From contig JAUNQD010000004.1 of NCBI GenBank assembly GCA_030536355.1, positions 1 to 64,000 of the forward strand: a stretch of 64,000 bases of DNA, given 5' to 3'. The translations under genes and the position numbers were made by a program. Below, in pieces: positions 8,886 through 17,274 of the stretch. The notes below the pieces were generated by a model. The model made no database searches and was not told the origin of the DNA. It saw nothing but the letters and a program-made list of their open reading frames with translations. The stretch is from Bacillota bacterium. GTDB taxonomy: Bacteria > Bacillota > Clostridia > Peptostreptococcales > Anaerovoracaceae. Within the stretch, counting starts at the first letter, position 1; each line of letters begins with the position of its first letter.

Positions 8886-10654
8886 CTTGACAGTACCTCC
8901 ATCAAATCTTCTCTACCTACTTTTTTGAGAGCCGCCCTTACGATATTGCGGTTCTCTTTCTTATGAAAATGCATAAGTGCCCTTTGCATCTTCTTTTCTT
9001 CATGGGACTTTGCCACATAGACACTCTTGCCCGTAAACGGGTCTTTTTCTGTATGATACATACATGTTGCAAGAGTTCCCGGCGTAGGATAAAAGTCCTG
9101 TACCTGGTCAGGTACAAACCCCGTTTTCTTCATGTAAAGTGCCAGTTCTATGGCATCATCCAGCGTACTTCCCGGATGGGACGATATGAAGTAAGGTACC
9201 ATGTACTGTTTTTTTCCAAGCTTTCTATTCACTGCCCTGTACTTCGAGCTGAATCTGTCGAAGACCTCTACAGACGGCTTTCTCATGTTTTTAAGCACTC
9301 TGCCCGACGCATGTTCAGGAGCAACCTTAAGTATTCCGCTGACATGGTGCTTACAAAGCTCATCTATGAACCTCTGATCTTTATCTGCCAGCAGATAGTC
9401 ATATCTTATTCCGGATCTAATGAACACTTTCTTGATCCCATCAAGTTCTCTGACCGCCTTGAGCACATCCATATACTCCTTATGATCTGCTTCCAACTGG
9501 CTGCAAGGCTTAGGGAACAGGCAGTCCTTATGCTGGCACATGCCATGCTTCTTCTGCTTTTTACATGATGGATGCCTGAAGTTGGCAGTCGGACCTCCCA
9601 CATCATGGATATATCCTTTGAATCCATCTTGCTTCGTCATAAGCTTAGCTTCTTCAACAATGGAGGCTTTACTCCTGCTTCTTACTTCTCTTCCCTGATG
9701 ATATGTTATAGCGCAAAACGCACAGCCCCCGAAGCATCCGCGGTTGGCTGTTATGCTGAACTTTACCTCTTCGATGGCAGGCACTCCGCCATCTTTTTCG
9801 TATGAAGGATGGTAATCTCTCATATAAGGATATGAGTAAATATGATCCAGTTCATCTCTCTCGAGCGGCGGCTGCGGCGGATTCTGGACTATATAAAAGT
9901 TCCCGTAAGGTTCAAGAAGTCTTTTGCCTGTCACAGCATCATTGCTCCTATATTGAAGTGCAAAGCTTTCGCAGTACGCATCCTTCGATGATGATATATC
10001 TTCAAATGAAGGCAGGACTACGTCATCTTCCTGAGTCTGCACATCTGCTGATTTAGCCTTGATGCATGTACCGTTGATCCATGTGATATCTTTGACTTCA
10101 ATACCTGAATCGAGCGCTTCAGCGATTTCTATCACTGCTCGCTCTCCCATACCATACATGAGGATGTCCGCTTTGGAATCAAGCAATATAGATCTTCTCA
10201 CCTTATTTTCCCAGTAATCGTAATGGCCGAGCCTTCTCAAACTGGCCTCAAGACCTCCTATGATAACGGGCACGTCCTTATACGCTTCCCTGGCTCTGTT
10301 GCTGTATACGATGACAGCTCTGTCAGGTCTTCTGCCTGTCAGTCCTCCCGGCGAATATACATCTCTGCTTCTCTTATGTTTAGTAACGGAATAATGGTTC
10401 ACCATGGAATCCACATTACCGCTGTTTATCAAAAATCCAAGTCGAGGTCTTCCGAAGCGCTTGAAATCATCAGCATTTTTCCAGCCCGGCTGTGACAGAA
10501 CAGCCACTTTGAAACCATGAGCCTCCAAATGTCTTGAAATTATCGCTGTACCAAAAGATGGATGGTCGACGTAAGCATCTCCCGTAACAAGTACGAAGTC
10601 CACTTCATCCCATCCTCTTGATTTCATATCTTTTTTGGTTACAGGTAAAAACAT
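8882..10654 (-). CDS. ygiQ: YgiQ family radical SAM protein
   Basis: This is a UPF0313/YgiQ family protein of 590 residues. The N-terminal part resembles a cobalamin-binding fold (VLVTGDAYVDHPSFG), and the radical SAM cluster motif CxxxCxxC is at C307, C311 and C314, followed by the YgiQ-specific cysteine-rich segment near residue 367-384. Its reaction is unknown. It is shorter than the E. coli homologue, mainly at the C terminus. An extended -10 (TGTTAAAAT, minus strand, 10684-10692) lies upstream, just after the yqeY terminator, so it probably starts a new transcript that continues into the methyltransferase gene. Confidence 0.9.
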   Translation of the reverse strand: MFLPVTKKDMKSRGWDEVDFVLVTGDAYVDHPSFGTAIISRHLEAHGFKVAVLSQPGWKNADDFKRFGRPRLGFLINSGNVDSMVNHYSVTKHKRSRDVYSPGGLTGRRPDRAVIVYSNRAREAYKDVPVIIGGLEASLRRLGHYDYWENKVRRSILLDSKADILMYGMGERAVIEIAEALDSGIEVKDITWINGTCIKAKSADVQTQEDDVVLPSFEDISSSKDAYCESFALQYRSNDAVTGKRLLEPYGNFYIVQNPPQPPLERDELDHIYSYPYMRDYHPSYEKDGGVPAIEEVKFSITANRGCFGGCAFCAITYHQGREVRSRSKASIVEEAKLMTKQDGFKGYIHDVGGPTANFRHPSCKKQKKHGMCQHKDCLFPKPCSQLEADHKEYMDVLKAVRELDGIKKVFIRSGIRYDYLLADKDQRFIDELCKHHVSGILKVAPEHASGRVLKNMRKPSVEVFDRFSSKYRAVNRKLGKKQYMVPYFISSHPGSTLDDAIELALYMKKTGFVPDQVQDFYPTPGTLATCMYHTEKDPFTGKSVYVAKSHEEKKMQRALMHFHKKENRNIVRAALKKVGREDLMEVLSR

Positions 10655-10698
10655 ATCGCTTCCGCCCTTCCCTTCGTTACCCTATTTTAACATAACTA

Positions 10699-10732
10699 AA
10701 AAGCGATGTCGACTTAATGTCAACATCGCTTT
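10699..10732 (-). terminator. Rho-independent terminator after yqeY
   Basis: A 14-bp stem, perfect on the minus strand apart from one G-U pair, has a five-base loop and is followed by TTTTT. It lies about 13 bp after the yqeY stop codon. Confidence 0.88.
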
Positions 10733-10744
10733 ATTAATCTTTTA

Positions 10745-11197
10745 TTATGCGAGGTACTGCTCGACTGCCGCCTTTACCTGGTTTCCGTCTGCGACCCCTT
10801 TGACCTTAGGCATTGTTGCTCCCATGAGCTTGCCCATGGATGCTTTGCCGCTTCCTGCTTCGATTCCCAAATCAGCTGCTGTACTTTTGACGATATCTGC
10901 GATCTCGTCTGCAGTTAACTGTTTAGGCATATATTCAGTAAGCACTTCGATCTCTGCGTTGTAAGCTTCCACAAGATCCGTTCTTCCGGCAGATTCAAAA
11001 TCAGCGAGGGCGTCTTTTCTCATTTTTACCTGTTTGGCTAAAATGGCTGCGATCCCTGTGTCGTCGATTTCTTCCCTGTTGTCAACTTCATACTGCTTGA
11101 TGGCAGCTCTTACGAAGCTGATGGTCTCTTTTCTGACCGTTTCTTTGTTTTTCATTGCTTCCTTAAAGTCAGCATTCAATCTTTCTTTTAAGGTCAA
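10745..11197 (-). CDS. yqeY: GatB/YqeY domain protein
   Basis: YqeY proteins are about 150 residues and share a helical domain with the C terminus of the amidotransferase subunit GatB; their role is unclear, though a tRNA link has been suggested. The start is taken as TTG at 11197: the resulting opening TLKERLNADFKEAMKNKE aligns with the usual family N terminus, and an AGAGGTG site lies 6 bp upstream. A GTG three codons earlier sits inside that ribosome site. It follows rpsU by about 35 bp, the common rpsU-yqeY pairing in Firmicutes, and ends at a strong terminator. Confidence 0.9.
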   Translation of the reverse strand: MTLKERLNADFKEAMKNKETVRKETISFVRAAIKQYEVDNREEIDDTGIAAILAKQVKMRKDALADFESAGRTDLVEAYNAEIEVLTEYMPKQLTADEIADIVKSTAADLGIEAGSGKASMGKLMGATMPKVKGVADGNQVKAAVEQYLA

Positions 11198-11231
11198 TTC
11201 CAACACCTCTAATCTGTTGTTTTAATTGTTT

Positions 11232-11411
11232 TTAGTATTTCTTAGCCTTTTTTCTAGCAGCTTCAGACTTCTTCTTTCTCTTTACACTTGGCTTTTCGTA
11301 GTGCTCTCTCTTTCTCAGTTCAGACATAACGCCATCTCTTGCGCATGATCTCTTAAATCTCTTCAGAGCGCTTTCCAAGCTTTCGTTTTCTCTAACAATT
11401 ACCTGTGCCAT
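11232..11411 (-). CDS. rpsU: Ribosomal protein bS21
   Basis: This small basic protein of the 30S subunit is 59 residues, as expected. The opening [21 protein letters not shown] and the lysine/arginine-rich tail are diagnostic. The ATG at 11411 has GGAGGT 10-12 bp upstream; an in-frame GTG four codons earlier overlaps that site and is not the start. It is the first gene of the rpsU-yqeY transcript, behind a good sigma-A promoter. Confidence 0.97.
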   Translation of the reverse strand: MAQVIVRENESLESALKRFKRSCARDGVMSELRKREHYEKPSVKRKKKSEAARKKAKKY

Positions 11412-11480
11412 TTCCCGTTTCACCTCCTGACCTTATGTAAATCATTACAGCCTGTAGAACGGCTTGCCTACAACGTTGCT

Positions 11481-11509
11481 ATTATACTATTTTATGGCAG
11501 GTTATGCAA
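11481..11509 (-). promoter_or_regulatory. Sigma-A promoter of rpsU-yqeY
   Basis: On the minus strand TTGCAT (11504-11509) and a perfect TATAAT (11481-11486) are separated by 17 bp. The predicted start gives a leader of about 65 nt before rpsU. Confidence 0.75.
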
Positions 11510-11550
11510 GGACTTTTTTAAGCACATTTTTATGCTTGCATTTCACTGCA

Positions 11551-11892
11551 TCAGCCCGGCGGCCATGTCATCTTTCTCTTGCCAAGCAGATGGAAATGGA
11601 TATGCTTAACAGTCTGCAGACCGTCTTCGCCGCAGTTGTTGACTACTCTGTATCCGTTTTCAAGGCCCAGCTCAGCAGCGATGTCCTTGATCTTTACCAT
11701 GATATATCCCATCAGTTCCTGATCTTCATCAGCCACATCATCGATGGATGTGATATGCTTCTTAGGAATGATCAGAACATGTACAGGAGCCTGCGGATCC
11801 AGATCGTGGAAGCACAGGATCTTATCGTCTTCATAAACTTTGTTGGAAGGGATCTCTCCCGCCGCTATCTTACAGAAAATACAATCACTCAT
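11551..11892 (-). CDS. HIT family nucleotide hydrolase (HINT-like)
   Basis: This 113-residue protein belongs to the histidine triad family, which hydrolyses nucleoside phosphoramidates and related nucleotides. The triad HIHFHLLG is at residues 97-104, and the N terminus SDCIFCKIAAGEIP has the paired cysteines of the HINT/PKCI branch. It has its own consensus promoter and an AAAGGAAG ribosome site. It lies between mtaB and rpsU on the same strand, with no clear terminator on either side. Confidence 0.93.
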   Translation of the reverse strand: MSDCIFCKIAAGEIPSNKVYEDDKILCFHDLDPQAPVHVLIIPKKHITSIDDVADEDQELMGYIMVKIKDIAAELGLENGYRVVNNCGEDGLQTVKHIHFHLLGKRKMTWPPG

Positions 11893-11923
11893 GATTTCAC
11901 TTCCTTTCGTAAATTATAGTTCT

Positions 11924-11952
11924 ATTATATAAGTTCCGGCCTTTAAAATCAA
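11924..11952 (-). promoter_or_regulatory. Sigma-A promoter of the HIT gene
   Basis: On the minus strand TTGATT (11947-11952) is 17 bp from a perfect TATAAT (11924-11929), with transcription expected about 25 bp before the start codon. Confidence 0.75.
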
Positions 11953-11962
11953 TCTGCTATGA

Positions 11963-13294
11963 TCAAATCAGCTCGGCAGTCATGCCTTCTTCAAAAGGCT
12001 GTCCCAGTCTGACCTTCACGAATTCATTGATCATTTTCTCTGCTGATGCTTCATCTTCGTATTTCACATATACTCTCGTATAATTATCCGTGAAGCCCGT
12101 GATGATCTTCTTCGCATAGTCGATTTCTTCAAAGAGCACTTTTTCTTCCTGCCCGCTGCAGCTTCTGAAAAAGTCTGCAGCTGCTTTCTTGCTCACCTTA
12201 TGGAGCGCTTCGCTTCTTATATTCTTTATCTGAGGAGCTACATGTTCCTTCATCTCCGCAGCCTTAGTGAAAGGTCTCTTTGAATACTTGAAGATATGGG
12301 TTTTGCAAAATGCAGTTTCTTCGACGAGCCTGCAGCTGTCTTCGAAGTCAGCTTCTTTCTCTCCCGGAAAACCCACTATTATATCCGTAGAGATGCCGTA
12401 ATACGGATCATGTTCTCGCAATACTCTCACGATATCAAGATATTCGTCTCTGTCATAAGGCCTGTTCATGGCCTTCAGCACCTTGCTGCTTCCGCTTTGA
12501 GCGGAAAGATGCAGATGGTGGCACAGCTTGTCATATTTCAAAAGACTCTTCACATATCCGGCATTTACTACTGCCGGCTCAAGAGAGCTGAGCCTGATGC
12601 GAAAGTCTCCTTCCAGCGCATCCAGTGCAGCGATCACCTTTTCTACTCCGTAAAGCTTTTCAGCGGAGCTGTCCGCGCTTTCCATATCATAAAGAGCGGT
12701 ATTGATGCCGGTCAGTACGATTTCCTTATACCCTGCTTCTATCAGCTTCTTTGCTTCGTCGATAATGTCCTCAAAGTTCCTGCTTCTCACCTTGCCGCGA
12801 GCATACGGGATCACGCAGTATGAACAGAATCTGTTACATCCTTCCTGTATCTTGATATATGCCCTCGTCCTGTTTTCAGTGCTGGCAACAGTACCTACAT
12901 CTTCATAAGAATCCAGCTCTTCATATCCTTTGATGTGGATCTGCTTAGTTCTGTTCTCCATGAACTCTGCGACGTATTCTGCCAGGCGATGCTTCTCATT
13001 AGTTCCTGTAACGATATCAACACCATCTACCGCCGATACTTCCTCGGGGCTGATCTGAGCATAACATCCCGTGACCGCGATCACGCTGTCAGGGTTCACC
13101 TTCTTCATCCTGCGGATATACTGGCGTGACTTTTTGTCAGCTACAGCCGTTACTGTACATGTGTTTATTATATATACATCAGCGAAGACTCTCTCGTCGA
13201 CTATCTCATAGCCTGCCGCTCTGAAATGTCCGGCCATCGCTTCAGATTCATATTGATTCACTTTGCATCCCAATGTGTGGAAAGCTACTTTCAT
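11963..13294 (-). CDS. mtaB: tRNA (N6-threonylcarbamoyladenosine-C2)-methylthiotransferase
   Basis: MtaB adds a methylthio group to t6A at position 37 of ANN-decoding tRNAs. It has the methylthiotransferase layout: three N-terminal cluster cysteines at about C10, C46 and C77, the radical SAM motif CxxxCxxC at C153, C157 and C160, and a short C-terminal TRAM-like segment (GFTDNYTRVYVKY). The opening HTLGCKVNQYES separates it from MiaB and RimO. The 443-residue length is normal. The ATG follows GGAGGAG. It is divergent from the metallopeptidase gene. Confidence 0.94.
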   Translation of the reverse strand: MKVAFHTLGCKVNQYESEAMAGHFRAAGYEIVDERVFADVYIINTCTVTAVADKKSRQYIRRMKKVNPDSVIAVTGCYAQISPEEVSAVDGVDIVTGTNEKHRLAEYVAEFMENRTKQIHIKGYEELDSYEDVGTVASTENRTRAYIKIQEGCNRFCSYCVIPYARGKVRSRNFEDIIDEAKKLIEAGYKEIVLTGINTALYDMESADSSAEKLYGVEKVIAALDALEGDFRIRLSSLEPAVVNAGYVKSLLKYDKLCHHLHLSAQSGSSKVLKAMNRPYDRDEYLDIVRVLREHDPYYGISTDIIVGFPGEKEADFEDSCRLVEETAFCKTHIFKYSKRPFTKAAEMKEHVAPQIKNIRSEALHKVSKKAAADFFRSCSGQEEKVLFEEIDYAKKIITGFTDNYTRVYVKYEDEASAEKMINEFVKVRLGQPFEEGMTAELI

Positions 13295-13413
13295 TCATTC
13301 TCCTCCGTATGTGGTGGTTTATCCGATTTTTACCTCATCTATAATATCAAATTACTATCGATATGGCTAGTGTTACTTAAAAGTATAAACGTTGAAAACA
13401 GAGTATAAAAATA

Positions 13414-13443
13414 TTGCTTAATATCTACTCAACCTGTTACAAT
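13414..13443 (+). promoter_or_regulatory. Candidate promoter of the metallopeptidase gene
   Basis: TTGCTT (13414-13419) and TACAAT (13438-13443) are separated by 18 bp. The expected transcription start is only a few bases before the ATG at 13454, with no Shine-Dalgarno sequence, so the message may be leaderless. Confidence 0.5.
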
Positions 13444-13453
13444 AGAACCAATT

Positions 13454-14389
13454 ATGAGAAAAACAACATTTACCAACAACAGAACACATAAACTACGCGG
13501 CATATTAATTTGGGCGTTATTGCTTTCTATACTTCTGGTCATAGGCTACTTATTTATGCCTGATGAAACCGATCCAATAGGTCCTAATAAAGACGAACTG
13601 TCATGGATGGATAAACCAACAGGGTCAGCAGTATATCTTGACGGTAAGACAGTTCTTGTCAGTATCTATATGGACAAGGATATAAGTTCCAATAAAGGCT
13701 GGTCAAATAAAAATATAAAAAAGACGCAGGAATATATGGATATCGCTGCGGATTATCTTGAAGAGGAAGCTAAAAGTTACGGTTGTGATGCAGAACTGAT
13801 CTATGACACGAATGAACACCCTGATCTTATGTACTTATCTGATCTTGAGGCGATTAGAGACGGCATGGATGATAATAATGCTCACGACATCACAGACAGC
13901 TGGATCGAAGAGAATGTGGATTACCTTTCTATACTTGATAAATATAATGCAGACAGCATAGGCTTTATCTATTTCATGAATGCAAGCGGCACCAGCTGGT
14001 GTTATCCATATTATCCATTCCCGGATGAGCCTGAATATGGATATCTGGAGAAAGCATACATCTATCTTTACGATGAATATGATGATTATGAAACTCCTGC
14101 CACTTATGCTCATGAGATACTGCATATGTTTGGTGCAGTGGACCTCTATACCACATCAAGACAGGATGGAGTGAATAAAAAGCTCATCAATTACGTTGAT
14201 CGTACTTATCCCAGGGACATCATGTACACAGTTTACGATGAGAATGAGGAAAATGTATATGATCATGTGCCTTGTTTGATAGGCCCGATCACAGCTTACT
14301 GTGTAGGCTTTATAGATGACTGCGCCGAATTAGATATGTTTCCTAAATTAAAGCGAACAACCAAGGCCGCCTATCCTTCTATACGTTGA
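13454..14389 (+). CDS. Membrane-anchored zinc metallopeptidase-like protein
   Basis: This is a 311-residue protein with a basic N terminus, one membrane helix (about residues 15-35) and an extracytoplasmic domain rich in Asp, Glu and Tyr. HEILHMFGAVD at residues 220-230 is an HExxHxxGxxD zinc site, as in metzincin-like and snapalysin-type peptidases: H220 and H224 would bind zinc, E221 catalyse, and D230 be the third ligand. I do not recognise the rest as a named family. The N-terminal helix has no lipobox or clear signal peptidase site, so it probably stays anchored. No Shine-Dalgarno sequence precedes the ATG. It is the only plus-strand gene in the first 29 kb, so it is transcribed alone. 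The natural substrate is unknown. Confidence 0.75.
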   Translation: MRKTTFTNNRTHKLRGILIWALLLSILLVIGYLFMPDETDPIGPNKDELSWMDKPTGSAVYLDGKTVLVSIYMDKDISSNKGWSNKNIKKTQEYMDIAADYLEEEAKSYGCDAELIYDTNEHPDLMYLSDLEAIRDGMDDNNAHDITDSWIEENVDYLSILDKYNADSIGFIYFMNASGTSWCYPYYPFPDEPEYGYLEKAYIYLYDEYDDYETPATYAHEILHMFGAVDLYTTSRQDGVNKKLINYVDRTYPRDIMYTVYDENEENVYDHVPCLIGPITAYCVGFIDDCAELDMFPKLKRTTKAAYPSIR

Positions 14390-14414
14390 TTTAAAATATT
14401 AACATGAACACAAT

Positions 14415-14474
14415 AAAAAAAGTGATTTTGAATGCTGCAATAAATCAAAACAACATTTAAGATCACCTTTTTTT
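14415..14474. terminator. Candidate bidirectional terminator between convergent genes
   Basis: A run of seven A plus GTGAT (14415-14426) pairs with ATCAC, a bulged C and seven T (14462-14474). An inner ATTTTGA/TCAAAAC stem may extend it. A- and T-tracts on both sides suit termination of both the metallopeptidase and the hydroxyacid dehydrogenase transcripts. Confidence 0.55.
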
Positions 14475-14493
14475 ATCTTATGAACTATTGTTT

Positions 14494-15405
14494 TTACACA
14501 AGGCGATTCAATTTACCGCCTTCCATAAAGCTTTCAAGACTTTTCTCACAAGTTTCTATCACAACTTTTCTCGTCTCAACAGGAATGAATCCTATGTGTG
14601 GGGTTATATAGCAATTTGGCAGGCCCACCAGTGGGTTATCTTCACTAGGCGGCTCCTGAGCCAGCACGTCAAGCCCTGCTCCTGCAAGTTTTCCTGACTT
14701 GAGTGCTTCAGCAAGTGCTGCTTCATCTATCAAACCACCACGAGCTGTATTGATAAGTATAGCTCCATCTTTCATCTGAGAAATGAAGTATTCATCTATC
14801 ATTCCCTTGTTTTCAGATGTCAGCGGACAACTAAGCGATACCACATCAGATTTAATTGCAGCTTCTCTATCTCGACTGTAGATATTCACCTTCATGCCGA
14901 GAGCCTCAGCGATCTGAGCGATCTTGCTGCCTATATCGCCGAAACCAACGATGCCGATAGACTTACCGGCCAACAAAGTCAAAGGCGCCTTTATAAAAGT
15001 ATAGTCTCTGCTCTTCTGCCATTCGCCTGACTTAACAGCTTCATTATATGTTTCGATTTGATTAGTAACAGATAACAGCAGTGCTATGGCATGCTGCGCT
15101 ACAGCTTCGGCAGCATATGCAGGAACATTTGCTACTGCGATGCCAAGTTCCTTCGCCGCATCCAGATCAACATGATTGAAGCCTGTGGCTGATATACCTA
15201 TGAATTTAAGTGAAGGACATGCTTCCATCAATTCACGGTCTATGGCAAATGAATCTGTAAACACAGCCTCGGCGTCTCCTATAACAGAAACAGCTTCTTC
15301 TCTCGAAGTTCTCTTTCTGACTTCCAGATCCCCGAGCCTTTGCAGTCCTTCCCAGGAAATGTCCCCCGGATTGATTATGGCACTGTCTAAGAATACTATC
15401 TTCAT
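14494..15405 (-). CDS. D-isomer-specific 2-hydroxyacid dehydrogenase (hydroxypyruvate reductase-like)
   Basis: This NAD(P)-dependent enzyme interconverts a 2-ketoacid and a D-2-hydroxyacid. It has the nucleotide-binding motif GIVGFGDIGSK near residue 145, INTARGGLIDE with the substrate arginine near 228, and the catalytic histidine in TPHIGF near 280. The N terminus NPGDISWEGLQRLG resembles hydroxypyruvate/glycerate dehydrogenases, though the substrate is not fixed by sequence. The ATG at 15405 has GGAAG upstream; a longer frame would overlap rsmE. It lies 16 bp behind rsmE. Confidence 0.88.
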   Translation of the reverse strand: MKIVFLDSAIINPGDISWEGLQRLGDLEVRKRTSREEAVSVIGDAEAVFTDSFAIDRELMEACPSLKFIGISATGFNHVDLDAAKELGIAVANVPAYAAEAVAQHAIALLLSVTNQIETYNEAVKSGEWQKSRDYTFIKAPLTLLAGKSIGIVGFGDIGSKIAQIAEALGMKVNIYSRDREAAIKSDVVSLSCPLTSENKGMIDEYFISQMKDGAILINTARGGLIDEAALAEALKSGKLAGAGLDVLAQEPPSEDNPLVGLPNCYITPHIGFIPVETRKVVIETCEKSLESFMEGGKLNRLV

Positions 15406-15421
15406 TTTATCTTCCAATCTT

Positions 15422-16177
15422 TTAAAGTTCCATCTCATACATTATCATCGAGAGCGCAGCCATACCTGCAGTTTCTGTACGCAGAGTAGTCTTGCCCAAA
15501 GATACGGATCTGCCGCCTTCTTCTACGATAAGTCTTGCCTCTTCATCGGAGAATCCGCCTTCAGGTCCGATGATGACTGCTATGCGATTTCTTCCTTCCG
15601 CCCAGGCGCTGCTTGCTTTCACTTCCCGGAGAACATCCTTGATGGTAGTTCCGTCTTCGTTTTCATACGGAAAGAGCACAAGGTCGAAAACGCCGAAGGC
15701 TGATATCATCTCAGGCACTTTCATCGGATCGAACACCTGTGGTATGAGGCCTCGCTTACACTGCTTCACCGCTTCATCTGATACTTTTTGCCAGCGCTGG
15801 ACTTTCTTGCCGAAATTGCCTTTATCTACAACTACAGTCCTGTCCATGAAAACCGGGATTATCGAGTTTACTCCAAGTTCAACGCACTTCTGCACGATAG
15901 TCTCCATCTTGCCCTGCTTAGGGATGCCCTGAAACAATGTGACCTGCACTGTCGGCTCTGCAGTGAATTTCTGTTTATCTATTATCTTCGCCTCTGCACT
16001 GTCGGAATCGAGATATATCAATTCTGCCCTGTACTCCCATTCGACAGAATCGGAAATATCTATCTCATCTCCTGCAGACAAACGAAGAACCTTCATCATA
16101 TGATGAAGATCCTCCCTATTATCGATTATTATATTTTTCTCACCTACGTTTTCAGGCTGTACGAAAAATCTGCTCAT
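15422..16177 (-). CDS. rsmE: 16S rRNA (uracil1498-N3)-methyltransferase
   Basis: RsmE methylates U1498 of 16S rRNA using S-adenosylmethionine. The 251-residue protein has the SPOUT-type knot motif IGPEGGFSDEEA near residue 203 and the family C terminus LGKTTLRTETAGMAAL. Its ATG overlaps the prmA stop as ATGA, so translation is probably coupled. The prmA-rsmE order is common in Firmicutes. Confidence 0.95.
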   Translation of the reverse strand: MSRFFVQPENVGEKNIIIDNREDLHHMMKVLRLSAGDEIDISDSVEWEYRAELIYLDSDSAEAKIIDKQKFTAEPTVQVTLFQGIPKQGKMETIVQKCVELGVNSIIPVFMDRTVVVDKGNFGKKVQRWQKVSDEAVKQCKRGLIPQVFDPMKVPEMISAFGVFDLVLFPYENEDGTTIKDVLREVKASSAWAEGRNRIAVIIGPEGGFSDEEARLIVEEGGRSVSLGKTTLRTETAGMAALSMIMYEMEL

Positions 16178-17178
16178 CCAAATAATCTCCCGAAAAATCC
16201 TTTTTTCACTTTAGCTGCGATAGCGCACCATTCACCATCTTCTGCGATTTCGATGATCTCGAATCCGGCTTCCTTGATAGCTTCTGAAACGACTTCTTTC
16301 TTTTCCACCAGGATACCTGATGAAATATATATACCGTCCTTCTTCAAATGCTTGCCTGCGCTTTTTGATAACTTCATTACGAGATCAGCCATCAGATTGG
16401 CAACGATGATATCGGCTTTGAAGCTTACACCTTCTGTCAGATCGCCCTGTACTGCCTTTACCTTATCGCTGACCTTGTTCAGCTCGATATTTTCATTGGC
16501 AACTCTCACTGCATCTTCATCGATCTCGATCCCCAGGATGTCAGTGCTTCCCAGAAGTGCTGCACCGATGGACAAGATACCTGATCCGCATCCTACATCG
16601 AGAACTTTCTTTTCTGCCGCATTATTTCCAAGGTATTTTTCCATAAGCTTAAGACAAAGAGAAGTAGTTTCGTGAGTTCCTGTTCCAAACGCCATCCCAG
16701 GATCTATCTCGATGACCAGCTCCCCTTCAGCATGAGCATATTCTTCCCATGTAGGCTTCACTACAAGCTTGTCTGTGATCTTAGTAGGCTTGAAGTTTTC
16801 CTTCCACTTATCCTTCCAATCTTCGTCGTCAATATAGATATCTTCGGCGTAGAGTCTTCCGAAATCAACGTTCCATCCGAACTTGCCATAGAGCTCATCG
16901 CTCTTAAGCTTCATGATAAGCTCCTTGAGTATCTGTACTTTTCTGCGGTTCTTTTCATCATCTTCAAAGAAGCATGAAATGGTAGGTTCACGGTCAAGAT
17001 TTTCTTTAAGTTCATCATCTATATAATCCCAACCATATTCATTTTTATTATTTAAAATATCTTCCATATCAGCAGGGTCATCGATGGCAATAGAATCGAT
17101 GCCATACTTCATATACATTGCTGCAACTTGCTCAATACCTTGTCTTGTAGCATGTACTTTGAATTCTATATATTTCAT
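16174..17178 (-). CDS. prmA: Ribosomal protein L11 methyltransferase
   Basis: PrmA trimethylates ribosomal protein L11. The 334-residue protein has an N-terminal substrate-recognition region and a SAM-binding domain with VLDVGCGSGILSIGAALLG near residue 200 and the catalytic-loop motif IVANLMADLV near 262. The ATG at 17178 follows GGAGGAGA; the longer frame has no ribosome site. A TATAAT (minus strand) lies about 60 bp upstream, with only a poor -35. It is translationally coupled to rsmE. Confidence 0.95.
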   Translation of the reverse strand: MKYIEFKVHATRQGIEQVAAMYMKYGIDSIAIDDPADMEDILNNKNEYGWDYIDDELKENLDREPTISCFFEDDEKNRRKVQILKELIMKLKSDELYGKFGWNVDFGRLYAEDIYIDDEDWKDKWKENFKPTKITDKLVVKPTWEEYAHAEGELVIEIDPGMAFGTGTHETTSLCLKLMEKYLGNNAAEKKVLDVGCGSGILSIGAALLGSTDILGIEIDEDAVRVANENIELNKVSDKVKAVQGDLTEGVSFKADIIVANLMADLVMKLSKSAGKHLKKDGIYISSGILVEKKEVVSEAIKEAGFEIIEIAEDGEWCAIAAKVKKGFFGRLFG

Positions 17179-17274
17179 GTTCTCCTCCAAATATTTTTGC
17201 CGCACTTATTTGTGCACATGGTAAGAATAATTATACCATAACTTACGTATTATATGAAACAAAATATCGACAGA

